A stretch of 64,000 nucleotides of DNA from Bacteroidota bacterium (GTDB taxonomy: Bacteria > Bacteroidota > Bacteroidia > Bacteroidales > SKPS01): NCBI GenBank assembly GCA_022709695.1, contig JAKLII010000005.1:62001-126000 (forward strand), in the 5' to 3' direction. The notes below the pieces were generated by a model. It searched no databases, was not told where the DNA came from, and worked only from the letters and a program-made list of their open reading frames with translations. Position 1 is the first letter of the stretch; every line of letters starts with the position of its first letter. The position numbers were made by a program, and so were the translations under genes. Shown here one piece after another: positions 53,308 to 62,600 of this stretch.

Positions 53308-56300
53308 TCAATCTGGGATTTTTAATCCTGTAATACCTTTCGATTTCAAGGTTTGTAACAGGGTTTCTACTTCTTCCCGGCTGCCCAAATATCCGCAAAG
53401 CACCCGGTATTTATTGGAATGCTGCTGAATAATTATAGCACCCGGATTGTGAATTTCAAGCTGCCGAAGTCTTCTCATGGCCAATGATCGGCTGTTATAT
53501 AATCCGCAATCAATGGGGAAAGTTCCATAGCCTGCTGTGTCAATGTAGTAACGATGTTTTTCGGGCTGCAAAAGTAGCTTAAATGATTCTGCCTCCGGCA
53601 TATTAGCAAAGTGTCCGATTCTTACTTTAAAGTACTGATCTTCATATACAATGAAAGGAACTTTTGGTGAGATTAAAGAGATTCTATTCGCATAATTCAG
53701 GGCATTTGAATAATTACGGAAGGCCCCCGCCTGAAGGAAAATCTGAATACTGGAAGAGGATGTTTCTGCCTGTTTACCGGATGCAGGCTTTCTGACCACT
53801 GAATCTTCAATTATATCATTCTTTCCTGTTATCACGAAGGAAGCCTGATGTAAGCCGGTAAAGAGTTTAGCTAATGAATCTTTGCCACCCGGGTCTGCTT
53901 GAATATGGGTCTGATATGTTTTCCTCCGTCTGTCAATGGAGTCTTCTGATATTATTTGTGTTATGGTTTTATGTGATCCTGCTGAAAGAGAATCCGTTTC
54001 AATCAGTTGTCCTATTATCCCTTTTTTAGTTTCAGCTGATACATCAGTTGAATCCTGCCATTGCCGGATATTCAGATCTGGATCAGAAACCTGATCAGAC
54101 AATTCAACCTTCGGTATCAGGGAGTCAGCCTTGGTTTGTACTGTAACATTTTCAGGGGCTGTTCTGACAGATAGGGTATCGGTGCCTGCAATTTTTACAG
54201 AAGGTTCTTTGTTGGAATACAAGGTATCTGTAATGCTTTTTTCTATCAAAAAATCAATGCCGTAAAGGATATCACCATTTGGATCGGGTTTTATGCTGAA
54301 AGGCACAAACGGTGTTGCAGACCATAATCCTGAGCGTCGGAGCTGAGATGAGTCTAATGTAATATGATAGTCACCAGGAGCAAGCCCAAGAAAAGTGAAG
54401 TAACCATCATTTTCGCTTACTGTTCTAGCAACCAAAACACCCTCACTGGTGAAAATATTTAACCTGATACGCCCCTGGCCATGTTTTTTGCCGTCTGTAT
54501 CTATCATTGTTCTTCCATTGATTTCTCCTAATGGTTTAACAGGAATGAGCACTTCTTTGAATTGGTTGGGATCTGTTATTATGTTAATTTTCTTTGCCCC
54601 ATACTGCCAGGCAATGTTGTCAAGATTTGCATCATCCAATCTTAAACAATAGGTTGTAAATGCTTCCAACTCCATAATCCTGATGAGTGTATCATGGTAA
54701 TGATCCAGGATTTTTCCTCCGCTGATCTTCATTTTAACCCCTGGGACTAAAGGTTCATCCTTATCTATTTCTCCGTTATGGTTTACATCTAGGAAAGGAT
54801 AAACCAGCAAACCACTTCTGCCAACAGCTGCTTTGTTTCCGAAATTAATGAAGGATTCTTTTGCATCACAGGTAATACTTCCGTTAGCACCCTGCCCTGT
54901 TGTAATGTCGAAATTACTGATAATTGCACTGCTATGAAACTGAGAGAATGAAAGATCCCATCTGAATGAAAATTCAATTCCCCTGTATCCGGCTGTAAAG
55001 TTCTCGTGATAAGCCAGTGAAACACTGCCTGATCGGTAAATCCTCTTTTCCAATTCCATTTTCACAGAGGTGAATTCCCGGTCAGAATAATTGTAGATGA
55101 TTTGTGGTCTGATGATAAGGTAGGCTGGAATTCTGAATCCAACTGACAAAGTCCCGGTTATCACCGGAGGTCTGGTATCAATCCAGGTGGAATAGGTTGT
55201 AAGACTTGCACTTACAGGGCCTCGATATGCATTGAGGGTGATATCGCTGGTATTATATCTGAGCAGTTCATATGCGTTTTGTTTGTAGGTTAATCTGACA
55301 GCTCCTGTGAATTTATTGCGGTTGAAAGGAATATGAAGCGTACCCCTGCTTTCAGAAACGTAATTGAAGTGTATTGCTTTCTGTCCTTTGGTATATCTTG
55401 AATAATCAAACTCAAGCATCCATTTATTCCGCCATTGGTAATGCAACAACCCCTTTGTCCGAACCCCATGTGCATATTCGCTGCTGATAATGAGATTTCT
55501 TGTCGGGTTAATTGTCAGGTTTACGAGTGGAATGGATGGATTAGCACTAAAAATGAAGTGTTCATACCCTCCTCCAATGCTTATGTGTTTGGTTAAACCG
55601 TAAGTACCGGCCGCCTTCACCAGCAGATTGTTTGTTTCGGCTTTAACGTGGGCAGAGGATATACTATATTCAAATTCTCCTTTTGGCAGAATTTGAAAGG
55701 GTATGTTGATAAACTGTTCCTTGATTCTTTCTTCTCCAAAAGGTCCATAGAATTTCAGCATTACCTCAGAGGAACCGTACACAATTGGGACTTCAAAGCT
55801 GAAGAATCCTGATTCATCAGCTTTTTTGTAGGTTATCATCACCCCATTGACATATAGTTCAATCACCCAACCAGGTTGTGTATAGGCACTATAGTTATAT
55901 GTTCCAAAGAATTTTCTAAATGATGTGGATGCATTGGTAACCGTGATACCATTGAAGGGTTGAAAAACTGTTGAAATGGTCCCTGGGTTGATTTTTCCGA
56001 TCTGAACCTGTTTTATATAACGATTATTGTTGTCCACAAATCGCCATAAATATTGCTGGTTCAGTAGGTTTATTCCTTCACGGGTCGAATGGTTCAGGAA
56101 AATATTGGTTTCACCGGCAAGCAATTCCATCCCAATGCCAATAGAAAAACGATTGTCAGTGGTTTTTCCGGCCACTTGCGTTGAGATAAGGGACCAGTCT
56201 ATCATCCCGAAACGGAAAAAATGATATCTCTGATCATATGTTGTGTCAGCTGGACTATCACCTTGCAGTTGCTGGATGTTTTGCCGGAATTGCATGAGCC

Positions 56301-56784
56301 TCATTTCTCGAATTGCAGGTAGTTCGAGGTCGGTTTTTATATCCACTGTCATATTTCGGAATGAGAAGGAGGCATGCAGCCCAAAGACTTTTCCGAGGAC
56401 ATCGGTACTGACATGAATACCAGACTCTGTAATTAAAATTTCATTATCTGATAATCGGTTCACTTTTCCATCTAGTATGATAGTTTTTTGTCGGGCGTCT
56501 ATTTCGTATTTTCTCTGTTCTTCAATAAAAAATCCTTGAATGATCAACAGATTATCATCAGTCACATAACTGATTTTCAGAAATTCGAAAAGGCCTTCTA
56601 CGGGGATGAATACTTTGTTGAGAGTATTGTGATAAACCACATCAGATTCAAAGCTTCCGATTCCCTGGATGTTGAATATCACGTTGATATCTTCATATTG
56701 ATTATCATATTTGTCCTGAGCTCTTAGATATGACTGACAACAAACAGACAGAAGAAAGAAGATAAACCATATGACATACCTCAT
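53308..56784 (-). CDS. Usher-like outer-membrane protein with tandem SPOR domains
   Basis: A 1158-residue exported protein, longer than usual ushers (about 800-870). After the signal peptide come two small domains (about residues 35-150; FIPVEGLFEFL, YEIDARQKTIILDGK) ending in LPAIREMRLMQFRQ. A long beta-strand region (about 170-700) follows, interrupted by the usher-like ELYVNGVMITYKKADESGFFSFEVPIVYGS-type segment with Y-G-P-F-G-E-E-R after it. Next are two carboxypeptidase-like beta domains (DVNHNGEIDKDEPLVPGV; ENDGYFTFLGLAPGDY), a low-complexity linker, and two SPOR domains (about 1012-1073 and 1088-1150). With the PapD-like and DUF4402 genes it looks like the outer-membrane pore of a chaperone-usher system. 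Other barrel families cannot be excluded. Confidence 0.65.
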   Translation of the reverse strand: MRYVIWFIFFLLSVCCQSYLRAQDKYDNQYEDINVIFNIQGIGSFESDVVYHNTLNKVFIPVEGLFEFLKISYVTDDNLLIIQGFFIEEQRKYEIDARQKTIILDGKVNRLSDNEILITESGIHVSTDVLGKVFGLHASFSFRNMTVDIKTDLELPAIREMRLMQFRQNIQQLQGDSPADTTYDQRYHFFRFGMIDWSLISTQVAGKTTDNRFSIGIGMELLAGETNIFLNHSTREGINLLNQQYLWRFVDNNNRYIKQVQIGKINPGTISTVFQPFNGITVTNASTSFRKFFGTYNYSAYTQPGWVIELYVNGVMITYKKADESGFFSFEVPIVYGSSEVMLKFYGPFGEERIKEQFINIPFQILPKGEFEYSISSAHVKAETNNLLVKAAGTYGLTKHISIGGGYEHFIFSANPSIPLVNLTINPTRNLIISSEYAHGVRTKGLLHYQWRNKWMLEFDYSRYTKGQKAIHFNYVSESRGTLHIPFNRNKFTGAVRLTYKQNAYELLRYNTSDITLNAYRGPVSASLTTYSTWIDTRPPVITGTLSVGFRIPAYLIIRPQIIYNYSDREFTSVKMELEKRIYRSGSVSLAYHENFTAGYRGIEFSFRWDLSFSQFHSSAIISNFDITTGQGANGSITCDAKESFINFGNKAAVGRSGLLVYPFLDVNHNGEIDKDEPLVPGVKMKISGGKILDHYHDTLIRIMELEAFTTYCLRLDDANLDNIAWQYGAKKINIITDPNQFKEVLIPVKPLGEINGRTMIDTDGKKHGQGRIRLNIFTSEGVLVARTVSENDGYFTFLGLAPGDYHITLDSSQLRRSGLWSATPFVPFSIKPDPNGDILYGIDFLIEKSITDTLYSNKEPSVKIAGTDTLSVRTAPENVTVQTKADSLIPKVELSDQVSDPDLNIRQWQDSTDVSAETKKGIIGQLIETDSLSAGSHKTITQIISEDSIDRRRKTYQTHIQADPGGKDSLAKLFTGLHQASFVITGKNDIIEDSVVRKPASGKQAETSSSSIQIFLQAGAFRNYSNALNYANRISLISPKVPFIVYEDQYFKVRIGHFANMPEAESFKLLLQPEKHRYYIDTAGYGTFPIDCGLYNSRSLAMRRLRQLEIHNPGAIIIQQHSNKYRVLCGYLGSREEVETLLQTLKSKGITGLKIPD

Positions 56785-56835
56785 AAAATTGATAATCAGA
56801 AATATATATATATGATCTGTTAAAATTCAGAATGA

Positions 56836-57345
56836 TTATTCCTGAATGAAGGTAATAGTAAAGAATCCAGCATATTCGCCAACAGGATTGGCAGCCGGAT
56901 TGCCTACAAACAAGGTGCCTCCAATTCCCACCTGGTTGTGAAATGGATGACCGGCTGAGGTGACGAATGGATTTGATCTGCTTGCCGGGCCAAGGGTCAC
57001 ATTCATTGTGCCTCCCCCTCCATTTCGGTACAGGGTGCTTCCGGATCCTAACATAATCTGAACTAGTCTTCCCGGCAAAAGTTCAATTATGAAAAGTGCC
57101 TGATTAAACGAGCCTCCCATTGCCATCACCGAACCAGTCACCGATCGTGTTCCGTAAGGTGTAACTACAACCGTCCCTCCTGATGACCCAGTGTAAAAAT
57201 TTCCAAATGCAAGTCCCTGAATATTGTATACTTTAATAACCCGGGGTGGAGGGAAAGGAGTGCCTCCACCCCCTTGTGCTTCGGATTTGAAAGGTAAAAT
57301 ACAACAAAACAATATTAGGATCCTTAATTTATGATCAAGTTTCAC
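56836..57345 (-). CDS. DUF4402 secreted protein, subunit-like (third copy)
   Basis: A 169-residue protein with a signal peptide (to about KSEAQ) and a DUF4402-like beta domain: INFG-type LAFGNFYTGSSGGTVVVTP, GTRSVTGSVM and the final NPVGEYAGFFTITF. Unlike the other two copies it ends IQE rather than with a penultimate Tyr, although the Gly 14 residues from the end is kept. It lies between the chaperone-like and usher-like genes, where tip or adhesin subunits often lie in chaperone-usher operons. The role is inferred. Confidence 0.75.
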   Translation of the reverse strand: MKLDHKLRILILFCCILPFKSEAQGGGGTPFPPPRVIKVYNIQGLAFGNFYTGSSGGTVVVTPYGTRSVTGSVMAMGGSFNQALFIIELLPGRLVQIMLGSGSTLYRNGGGGTMNVTLGPASRSNPFVTSAGHPFHNQVGIGGTLFVGNPAANPVGEYAGFFTITFIQE

Positions 57346-57374
57346 TCTTGTAAGGATTTGATATGGTTAAGATA

Positions 57375-58229
57375 TCATAGGTTCAGAACACTTTGGGCAT
57401 ATATTTCTGGCTTCGATTCATTAGCGCTGATAAATTTAAGAGTCAGTTTGCCATTTTTTAGTTCTATGCCTTCTGGTTTATTGAGTTGGAAAGAGAAATT
57501 TCTGGTTTCATTGGGGGTATAAATACCTATTCCCCTTACAAGTCCTACTGAGTAGGTTATTCCATCATTTGAGGTAAACTCAGCCACCAGGTCTCCGTAC
57601 ATCGACTGCTCCCCTCTCCTCTGAAATGACATTTTCAGCCAATCGGTATTGTCTTCTTTTTTCTCAATGGACAATTCAGCAAGGGAAATAGTAGATGGAG
57701 AAGTGCCGATCCGTACGATAACTGGGATACTGATACCAAAAATTGGCGTTAGTTTAATGCCAATGGCATTGGTATCGATTACTTGATCTTCTTCCCCAAG
57801 GGGTTTCTGCAGAGGTACTGCCCTGAAGTAAAGGTGAGATCTGTATTCTCCCTTAGCCATATCAGGTGTTTTACGAAGTTGCATTCTCAGCACCTGTGAT
57901 TCTCTGGGTCCCAAAACAACAGATCTCGGAAAGTACCTGATAAAGCTATCAGCAAAATATTGTCCTGAATCCGGCTCAGAGATGATCTCAAATGAACCAT
58001 CAGTGTTCATTCTATACTGGACAAATGAAATTTCATAACGAGCAGTATCAGTGCCAGTGTTTGCAAGGGTAATCTCCTGCTTCTCCCGGTTTCCTTCGAA
58101 AACCACTCTTCTGGGTGTAATGAGAAGATCTCCCTGTGCATGAGTTTGAGATACTCCGACTGTTATAAACAGCACGCATAAAACGCAAACTTTAGTAATG
58201 GTGCCTGTCAGGCATTTCTGGTTTTTCAT
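57375..58229 (-). CDS. PapD-like periplasmic chaperone
   Basis: A 284-residue exported protein. The start at 58229 (MKNQKCLTG) gives a signal peptide ending THAQ; an upstream in-frame Met at 58274 lies inside the -7 box, so it is rejected. The first domain has the PapD-like opening LLITPRRVVFEGNREKQEITLANTGTD-type strand pair and the G1-like strand PRESQVLRMQLRK, with a second Ig-like domain ending KLTLKFISANES. In chaperone-usher systems this protein folds subunits by lending its G1 strand. Neighbours on both sides are DUF4402 genes. Confidence 0.78.
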   Translation of the reverse strand: MKNQKCLTGTITKVCVLCVLFITVGVSQTHAQGDLLITPRRVVFEGNREKQEITLANTGTDTARYEISFVQYRMNTDGSFEIISEPDSGQYFADSFIRYFPRSVVLGPRESQVLRMQLRKTPDMAKGEYRSHLYFRAVPLQKPLGEEDQVIDTNAIGIKLTPIFGISIPVIVRIGTSPSTISLAELSIEKKEDNTDWLKMSFQRRGEQSMYGDLVAEFTSNDGITYSVGLVRGIGIYTPNETRNFSFQLNKPEGIELKNGKLTLKFISANESKPEIYAQSVLNL

Positions 58230-58271
58230 GGTTAGGGCATTAATATAATCTGGGATCAGTTTTTTCTGGTC

Positions 58272-58279
58272 CAAAGATA
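58272..58279 (-). promoter_or_regulatory. -7 element for the chaperone-like gene
   Basis: TATCTTTG on the minus strand, a perfect TAnnTTTG box 42 bases before the ATG at 58229. It lies just after the terminator of the upstream DUF4402 gene, so the chaperone and usher genes can be transcribed separately from the sigma54-driven subunit gene. Confidence 0.6.
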
Positions 58280-58290
58280 GTGCAAATTAC

Positions 58291-58320
58291 AAAAAAATCC
58301 CTTTAATTTAAAGGGATTTT
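58291..58320 (-). terminator. Rho-independent terminator after the second DUF4402 gene
   Basis: On the minus strand AAAATCCCTTTAA pairs with TTAAAGGGATTTT, followed by more T (seven A in a row on the plus strand). The hairpin is AT-rich but perfectly paired with a clear T tract. Confidence 0.8.
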
Positions 58321-58343
58321 ACATATTTATATTCAAATTTCAA

Positions 58344-58853
58344 TCAGTTATAGGCAAAAGTAAGCTGGAATGATCCTTTATAAATGCCGGTCGGGTTTTC
58401 CTTGAGGCTTCCAATAACCAGAGTTGCCCCAATATTGATTTGCTTATAGCCGTTTTCCTGAATATTGATTTCATTGATGGCAGGGGGATCTGATGTCCAG
58501 TTATCAACCATCAATGTTTGATTGGTCTGCTGATGAACTAGAAGAATCGGTCCCGTTGGGAGTTGAATTGTAAAGTTCACAAGGGGAGCTCCGGTAACTG
58601 TAAAAACACCGGGGGTTGAAAACCCGGATGCAAGCATAACAGAACCGTTTGCGATTCTGGATCCGTCGGGGTTAAGAACAATTTGGCCACCTGATGACTG
58701 GGGCGAGAACCGGCCGAAGTTTATTTGCTGCACTTCATGTGCCGTTAAAGCTTCAATCACTACCGCGAAAGCCTGGGCAGATACTGTAACCTGAGACCAG
58801 GCAGCCGTTGAAAATGCAACAAAAAATACCAATGACAAAAAATACCGGATCAT
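58344..58853 (-). CDS. DUF4402 secreted protein, subunit-like (second copy)
   Basis: A 169-residue protein. The start at 58853 (MIRYFLSLVFF) gives a signal peptide ending AAWSQ; the open frame extends to 58931, but that part encodes the terminator hairpin of the gene before. The DUF4402 domain has INFGRFSPQSSGGQIVLNPDGSRI-type sequence and closes GIYKGSFQLTFAYN, with Gly 14 residues from the end and a penultimate Tyr, the pattern that chaperones read in classical pilins. No own promoter was found; it probably depends on readthrough from the first DUF4402 gene. Confidence 0.78.
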   Translation of the reverse strand: MIRYFLSLVFFVAFSTAAWSQVTVSAQAFAVVIEALTAHEVQQINFGRFSPQSSGGQIVLNPDGSRIANGSVMLASGFSTPGVFTVTGAPLVNFTIQLPTGPILLVHQQTNQTLMVDNWTSDPPAINEINIQENGYKQINIGATLVIGSLKENPTGIYKGSFQLTFAYN

Positions 58854-58892
58854 GAGTATTGCTGCTTTTTGGTGATTTTCAGGAATAAACAC

Positions 58893-58926
58893 AAAGGGCA
58901 AGGGAGCTCCAACTCCCTTGCCCTTT
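58893..58926 (-). terminator. Strong hairpin between the first and second DUF4402 genes
   Basis: AAAGGGCAAGGGAG, loop of six, CTCCCTTGCCCTTT: a perfect 14-pair stem 15 bases after the first subunit gene stop. On the minus strand only a broken T tract follows (TTTGTGTTT), so termination may be partial. That would make the first subunit more abundant than the second. Confidence 0.75.
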
Positions 58927-58940
58927 TTCATATTCGGTGA

Positions 58941-59459
58941 TTAGTTATAAGCTACGGTAATTTGAAGCGAGTTCGTATTGGAATACTGCCCGGCAGCCTG
59001 GTTGGCATCTACATTAAGGGTTGCTCCAACAGACAGGGTTTGGGTTCCGCCAGCACTTAAAGTACCAGTTGGGGTTGGTGAGGTGCTGATAGTATTAACA
59101 GTCATTGAGTTAGCTCCATTGGTTACGGTAAATGAGCTATTGTTAATAGTGATTGAATAGGTGGCATTAGCTTCTCCTGTTACAGTGAATTCAGCAGCTG
59201 CAAATGTCTGATCATTCAGAAAGACCTGGGCACCACCCGTAAAATTTCTGGCGCCTGCAGGAGTAACAACAACAGTTCCAGCAGTGGTGGAAGGAACAAT
59301 TTTTCCAAAGTTAAGATCTACAGTTTTTTGAATCGCAATCGGAGTTACGATGTAAGCACTGGTTTGTGCTGTGGTGTTGGCGGTGTTTTGCGCCATAATG
59401 GTTTCGGTGAAGATAACCATAAATAAGAGTGCGGATAAAAGAACAATTGCTTTTTTCAT
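58941..59459 (-). CDS. DUF4402 secreted protein, probable major subunit (first copy)
   Basis: A 172-residue protein with a signal peptide ending TIMAQ and a DUF4402 beta domain: LNFGKIVPSTTAGTVVVTP, GARNFTGGAQVF, TVTGEANATYSI and the final NSLQITVAYN with a penultimate Tyr. It is rich in Thr, Ala, Ser and Asn and lacks cysteine, as many fibre subunits do. It is the first gene after the sigma54 promoter and is followed by a strong hairpin, both fitting a highly expressed major subunit. Assembly into a fibre is inferred from the chaperone-like and usher-like neighbours. Confidence 0.8.
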   Translation of the reverse strand: MKKAIVLLSALLFMVIFTETIMAQNTANTTAQTSAYIVTPIAIQKTVDLNFGKIVPSTTAGTVVVTPAGARNFTGGAQVFLNDQTFAAAEFTVTGEANATYSITINNSSFTVTNGANSMTVNTISTSPTPTGTLSAGGTQTLSVGATLNVDANQAAGQYSNTNSLQITVAYN

Positions 59460-59525
59460 TTTGATAAGTTTTTGTGTTTATTTTTTGTTTTGTTATTTGA
59501 TAAGGTTTTGAGGTCCTATAAGATG

Positions 59526-59542
59526 TCGCAATGATCGTGCCA
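59526..59542 (-). promoter_or_regulatory. Sigma54 (-24/-12) promoter for the DUF4402 cluster
   Basis: On the minus strand TGGCACG (59542-59536), four bases, TTGC (59531-59528), then GA. It matches TGGCACG-N4-TTGC in full. Transcription should start near 59516, about 57 bases before the ATG at 59459. It shares 13 of 14 bases (GGCACGATnATTGC) with the promoter at 48178-48193. Confidence 0.85.
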
Positions 59543-59606
59543 AAACACATAAAGTATTAATATACAGTAATATGGAAATCTCTTCGTTTCTTTACAGTCG
59601 TTGAAA

Positions 59607-59622
59607 TCTTCATTTTCGAAGA
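59607..59622. promoter_or_regulatory. Palindrome TCTTC-N6-GAAGA, candidate activator site for the DUF4402 promoter
   Basis: TCTTCATTTTCGAAGA, matching 12 of 16 bases of the palindrome at 48090-48105. Its centre is about 98 bases upstream of the predicted start, nearly the same distance as in the other promoter. Half-sites TCTTC also occur at 59581-59585 and 59630-59634. Confidence 0.6.
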
Positions 59623-59682
59623 GGCTGACATCTTCAGTTTTAACAAGGATATGATAAAGCAGGTGACCTTGGGCATCACAGG

Positions 59683-62600
59683 TTAGAACCAAACCTTTGC
59701 TGAAATAACGCCTGATACTGCGGACAGATGAACAATGTAAATGCCTTTAAGCCATGGCAGCTGCATGGTAGTAACACTACCACCCTGGAGATATGTTGAA
59801 TGAATAATTCTGCCTGAGAGGTCAGTGATAACTAATTTACACTTTAGGCCAACCTCAACCAGTCTGAGGTCAGCATAAAGGGTTTTACCTGACGAATAGA
59901 GGTATGCAGGCAGGGGATCATAAGGATTTGCAAATCCACCTGGAATAAACTGAAGAACGAAACGGTCCGGGTCATCACCTGGAGTGGCTTTGAACCGATA
60001 TTCTTGAAATGACAGAAAGTCGTGCTCGACATTGGTTTGAAGATCTTTTAAACGGACCAGGTTAAAGACACTTTTGTCAAAGGATGCGTGAAATGCATAT
60101 TCACCGGTATTTCCCGGAATAAAGCTAACCGGTACAACCGGAAATTCTTCCAATGTGGTCAGATGACGAAGGGAGTAATCATTATATTTATATGGTATAT
60201 ATAAAGATGGTGCAGTGCCAACCATTGAGAATTTCTTCTCTGCACCTCCGGTACCTTCAGGATGTCCATATTCCACCAGAATCTGGTCGGATCCTGAACC
60301 ACCGCTCGATGTTAAAGTCAGAGACAAGGAATTGATTTGCTCTTTGGTGCCTTTTAGCCAGTTACCGGAGCCCGAATGTATACGTACAGCATGGTTCATG
60401 GAAAGTTGACCATTCTGGGCTGCTTTAACAAAGAAGGCCTGGGTAGGGGCTATAAACCGGCCTGTACCAAGAGTACCGGCATCTGACATGGATGCTGAAT
60501 TGTATACACCATAATTATAAGCTGTGTCATTCCATATCCATAGATTATATCCTCCTCCCGACTGTTCTAAAACAGTTCTGTCCCATCCTGTGGCTGCCTT
60601 CCAATCAATTGAAGAAGGATACGGATTCCCTGCCAGATTGTATCCATACTCAATTGCTGAACTACCTGTTTTGGTGAGGTTAACAGATTGTGTTCCCGAA
60701 TTGAATACTCCTGTAAACTGCCTGGTGGGATTTAAACTCTGGTATGAAACAAGATATCCGCAGCCTGGTTTGAAATACAATGCTCCGTGGGTTGACTGCC
60801 AGGTGGTGGGATGGTTATAATAGATCCAACTTGTATCGGGTTCATGCCAGTAATACAGTGCATAACCGGTGCCATCCCCATAGGTGCCAACCGGTGTAAA
60901 CTCAGGGGAAATGGACTGCTGTTGCATAGGTGATGATAGAGAATGCCAGGCTTCCGGCATGCCCGAAATATATCTTCTGAAAGTTCCTTTGATACCAGTG
61001 CTCTGAAAAATTAAGGAACCGGTTCCGGTTGGGCCTGATTCTATGATCAGTCCATTGGTGTCGGAAGAATTGGTAACAATGGTAGTCACCGTCATTTTTC
61101 CGGTTTGGCTGATGGTTAATCTGCTGTCTGGCTGAACTGTCAGGCTCTTTATGGTGTCTTCGCTATTAAGAATTGGTTTGTTTATTACATTTGGGATGAT
61201 GATATTGTCAGAAAGCATAGGTATTCGGTTCAGGCTCCAGTTTCCTGCAAGCTCCCATTGGCTGTTGGTATTGCCGGTCCATACCATGAACCATGCTGAA
61301 GCCAGAGGGAGTAAATAAGGGTATCCGTCATTGTATATTGAATCCATATGCCAGATCTGGGTGAAATCCCAGCCTGAATAGGTAGACTGGGTCAACATTT
61401 GGTTGGTGTTCCTGCCGGTACCACCATTACTGGTTGTAAGACCTGAAGTTTGCCTGTCCCAATAACTGTCCAATACGGTGGATGCTGCAATGGAGCCTAT
61501 AAGTCCGCCTCTGGGAGTGTTCGAACTGTTAACTAGCCCTGTCGAATAACAATCCTCTACCAAGGCATTCCATTCCAACCTTCCTACCAGACCTCCGGCA
61601 TAACGTTTTCCATTTACACTCCCCCTGGCAAAACAATTGAGAATGTCGATTCCCTGAGCCCGCCCAATCAAACCTCCAACATAATTTGTGGTTGCAGATA
61701 CATTTGAAGTGGAGAAACATTTGGAGACATAAGATGTCCCATCATATCCTGCAAAACCGATCAATCCACCACAGTTGCTGTAACCTGACACTTGCCCCAC
61801 TGAATAGCATTTCTCAACGTTTCCCTGGTTAAGAAAGCCAATCAGGCCACCCGTATAGGCTCCGCCCTGAACGGTACACGAAGATGAGCAGTCGGTTACC
61901 TCACTACCACCATAACCACTGTAACCGCAAAGACCGCCTGTATAATCAGAAGCGCTGATAATCGTTCCGGCGGATGATGAAGAAAAAATATTACCTCCGT
62001 TGTTGATTCCTGCAATTCCCCCGGTATATATACCAGAGTTATTCACGGTAACATTTGATATGCAATTTTGAATGGTTCCTTCACTCTTTCCAACAACTCC
62101 ACCAACACTATTATATCCAGATACAGAGCCATTTACTGTTGCATTGTTTAAAATTCCATCATTCAAGTATCCCACAATCCCACCTACCTCTTCTGAACTG
62201 CCGGTAACACTTCCGCTAAATCTGCAGTTGGTAATATTGCTTGAGTTTGCCTGCCCGACAATACCACCAACATCGGACCTGCCATTTATTGTACCCTGCA
62301 CACTAATATTCGAGAGACTCCCTTCCAGTGTTCCAATTACTCCTCCGGTTGAATTTGTTCCATTTACAATAATATTTTCGAAAAATAAATCAGTGATGGA
62401 GAATGAAGAACCTGTATTGGATATCATGGCAGCCTGATGGGTACCGGAACGGTTGATAACCAGACCCCTGATGGTATAGCCATCCCCTTTGATGGATCCA
62501 TTCTGATACCCGATCGGATCAAATCCAAGGCCACCATTCCAACTGATGGTTTGGGATGCATCGATATCAGCAGTTAGTATGTAATGGGCATTATTGGAAG

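Noticed and set aside
53308..56784. TonB-dependent receptor for the large outer-membrane protein
   Set aside because: No TonB box or plug motif seen; the neighbours and segment order fit an usher-like role better.
58230..58274. Upstream start for the chaperone-like protein
   Set aside because: The Met codon overlaps the TATCTTTG box at 58272-58279; the signal peptide fits the start at 58229.
58854..58931. N-terminal extension of the second DUF4402 protein
   Set aside because: It would translate the hairpin at 58893-58926, and a clean signal peptide starts at 58853.
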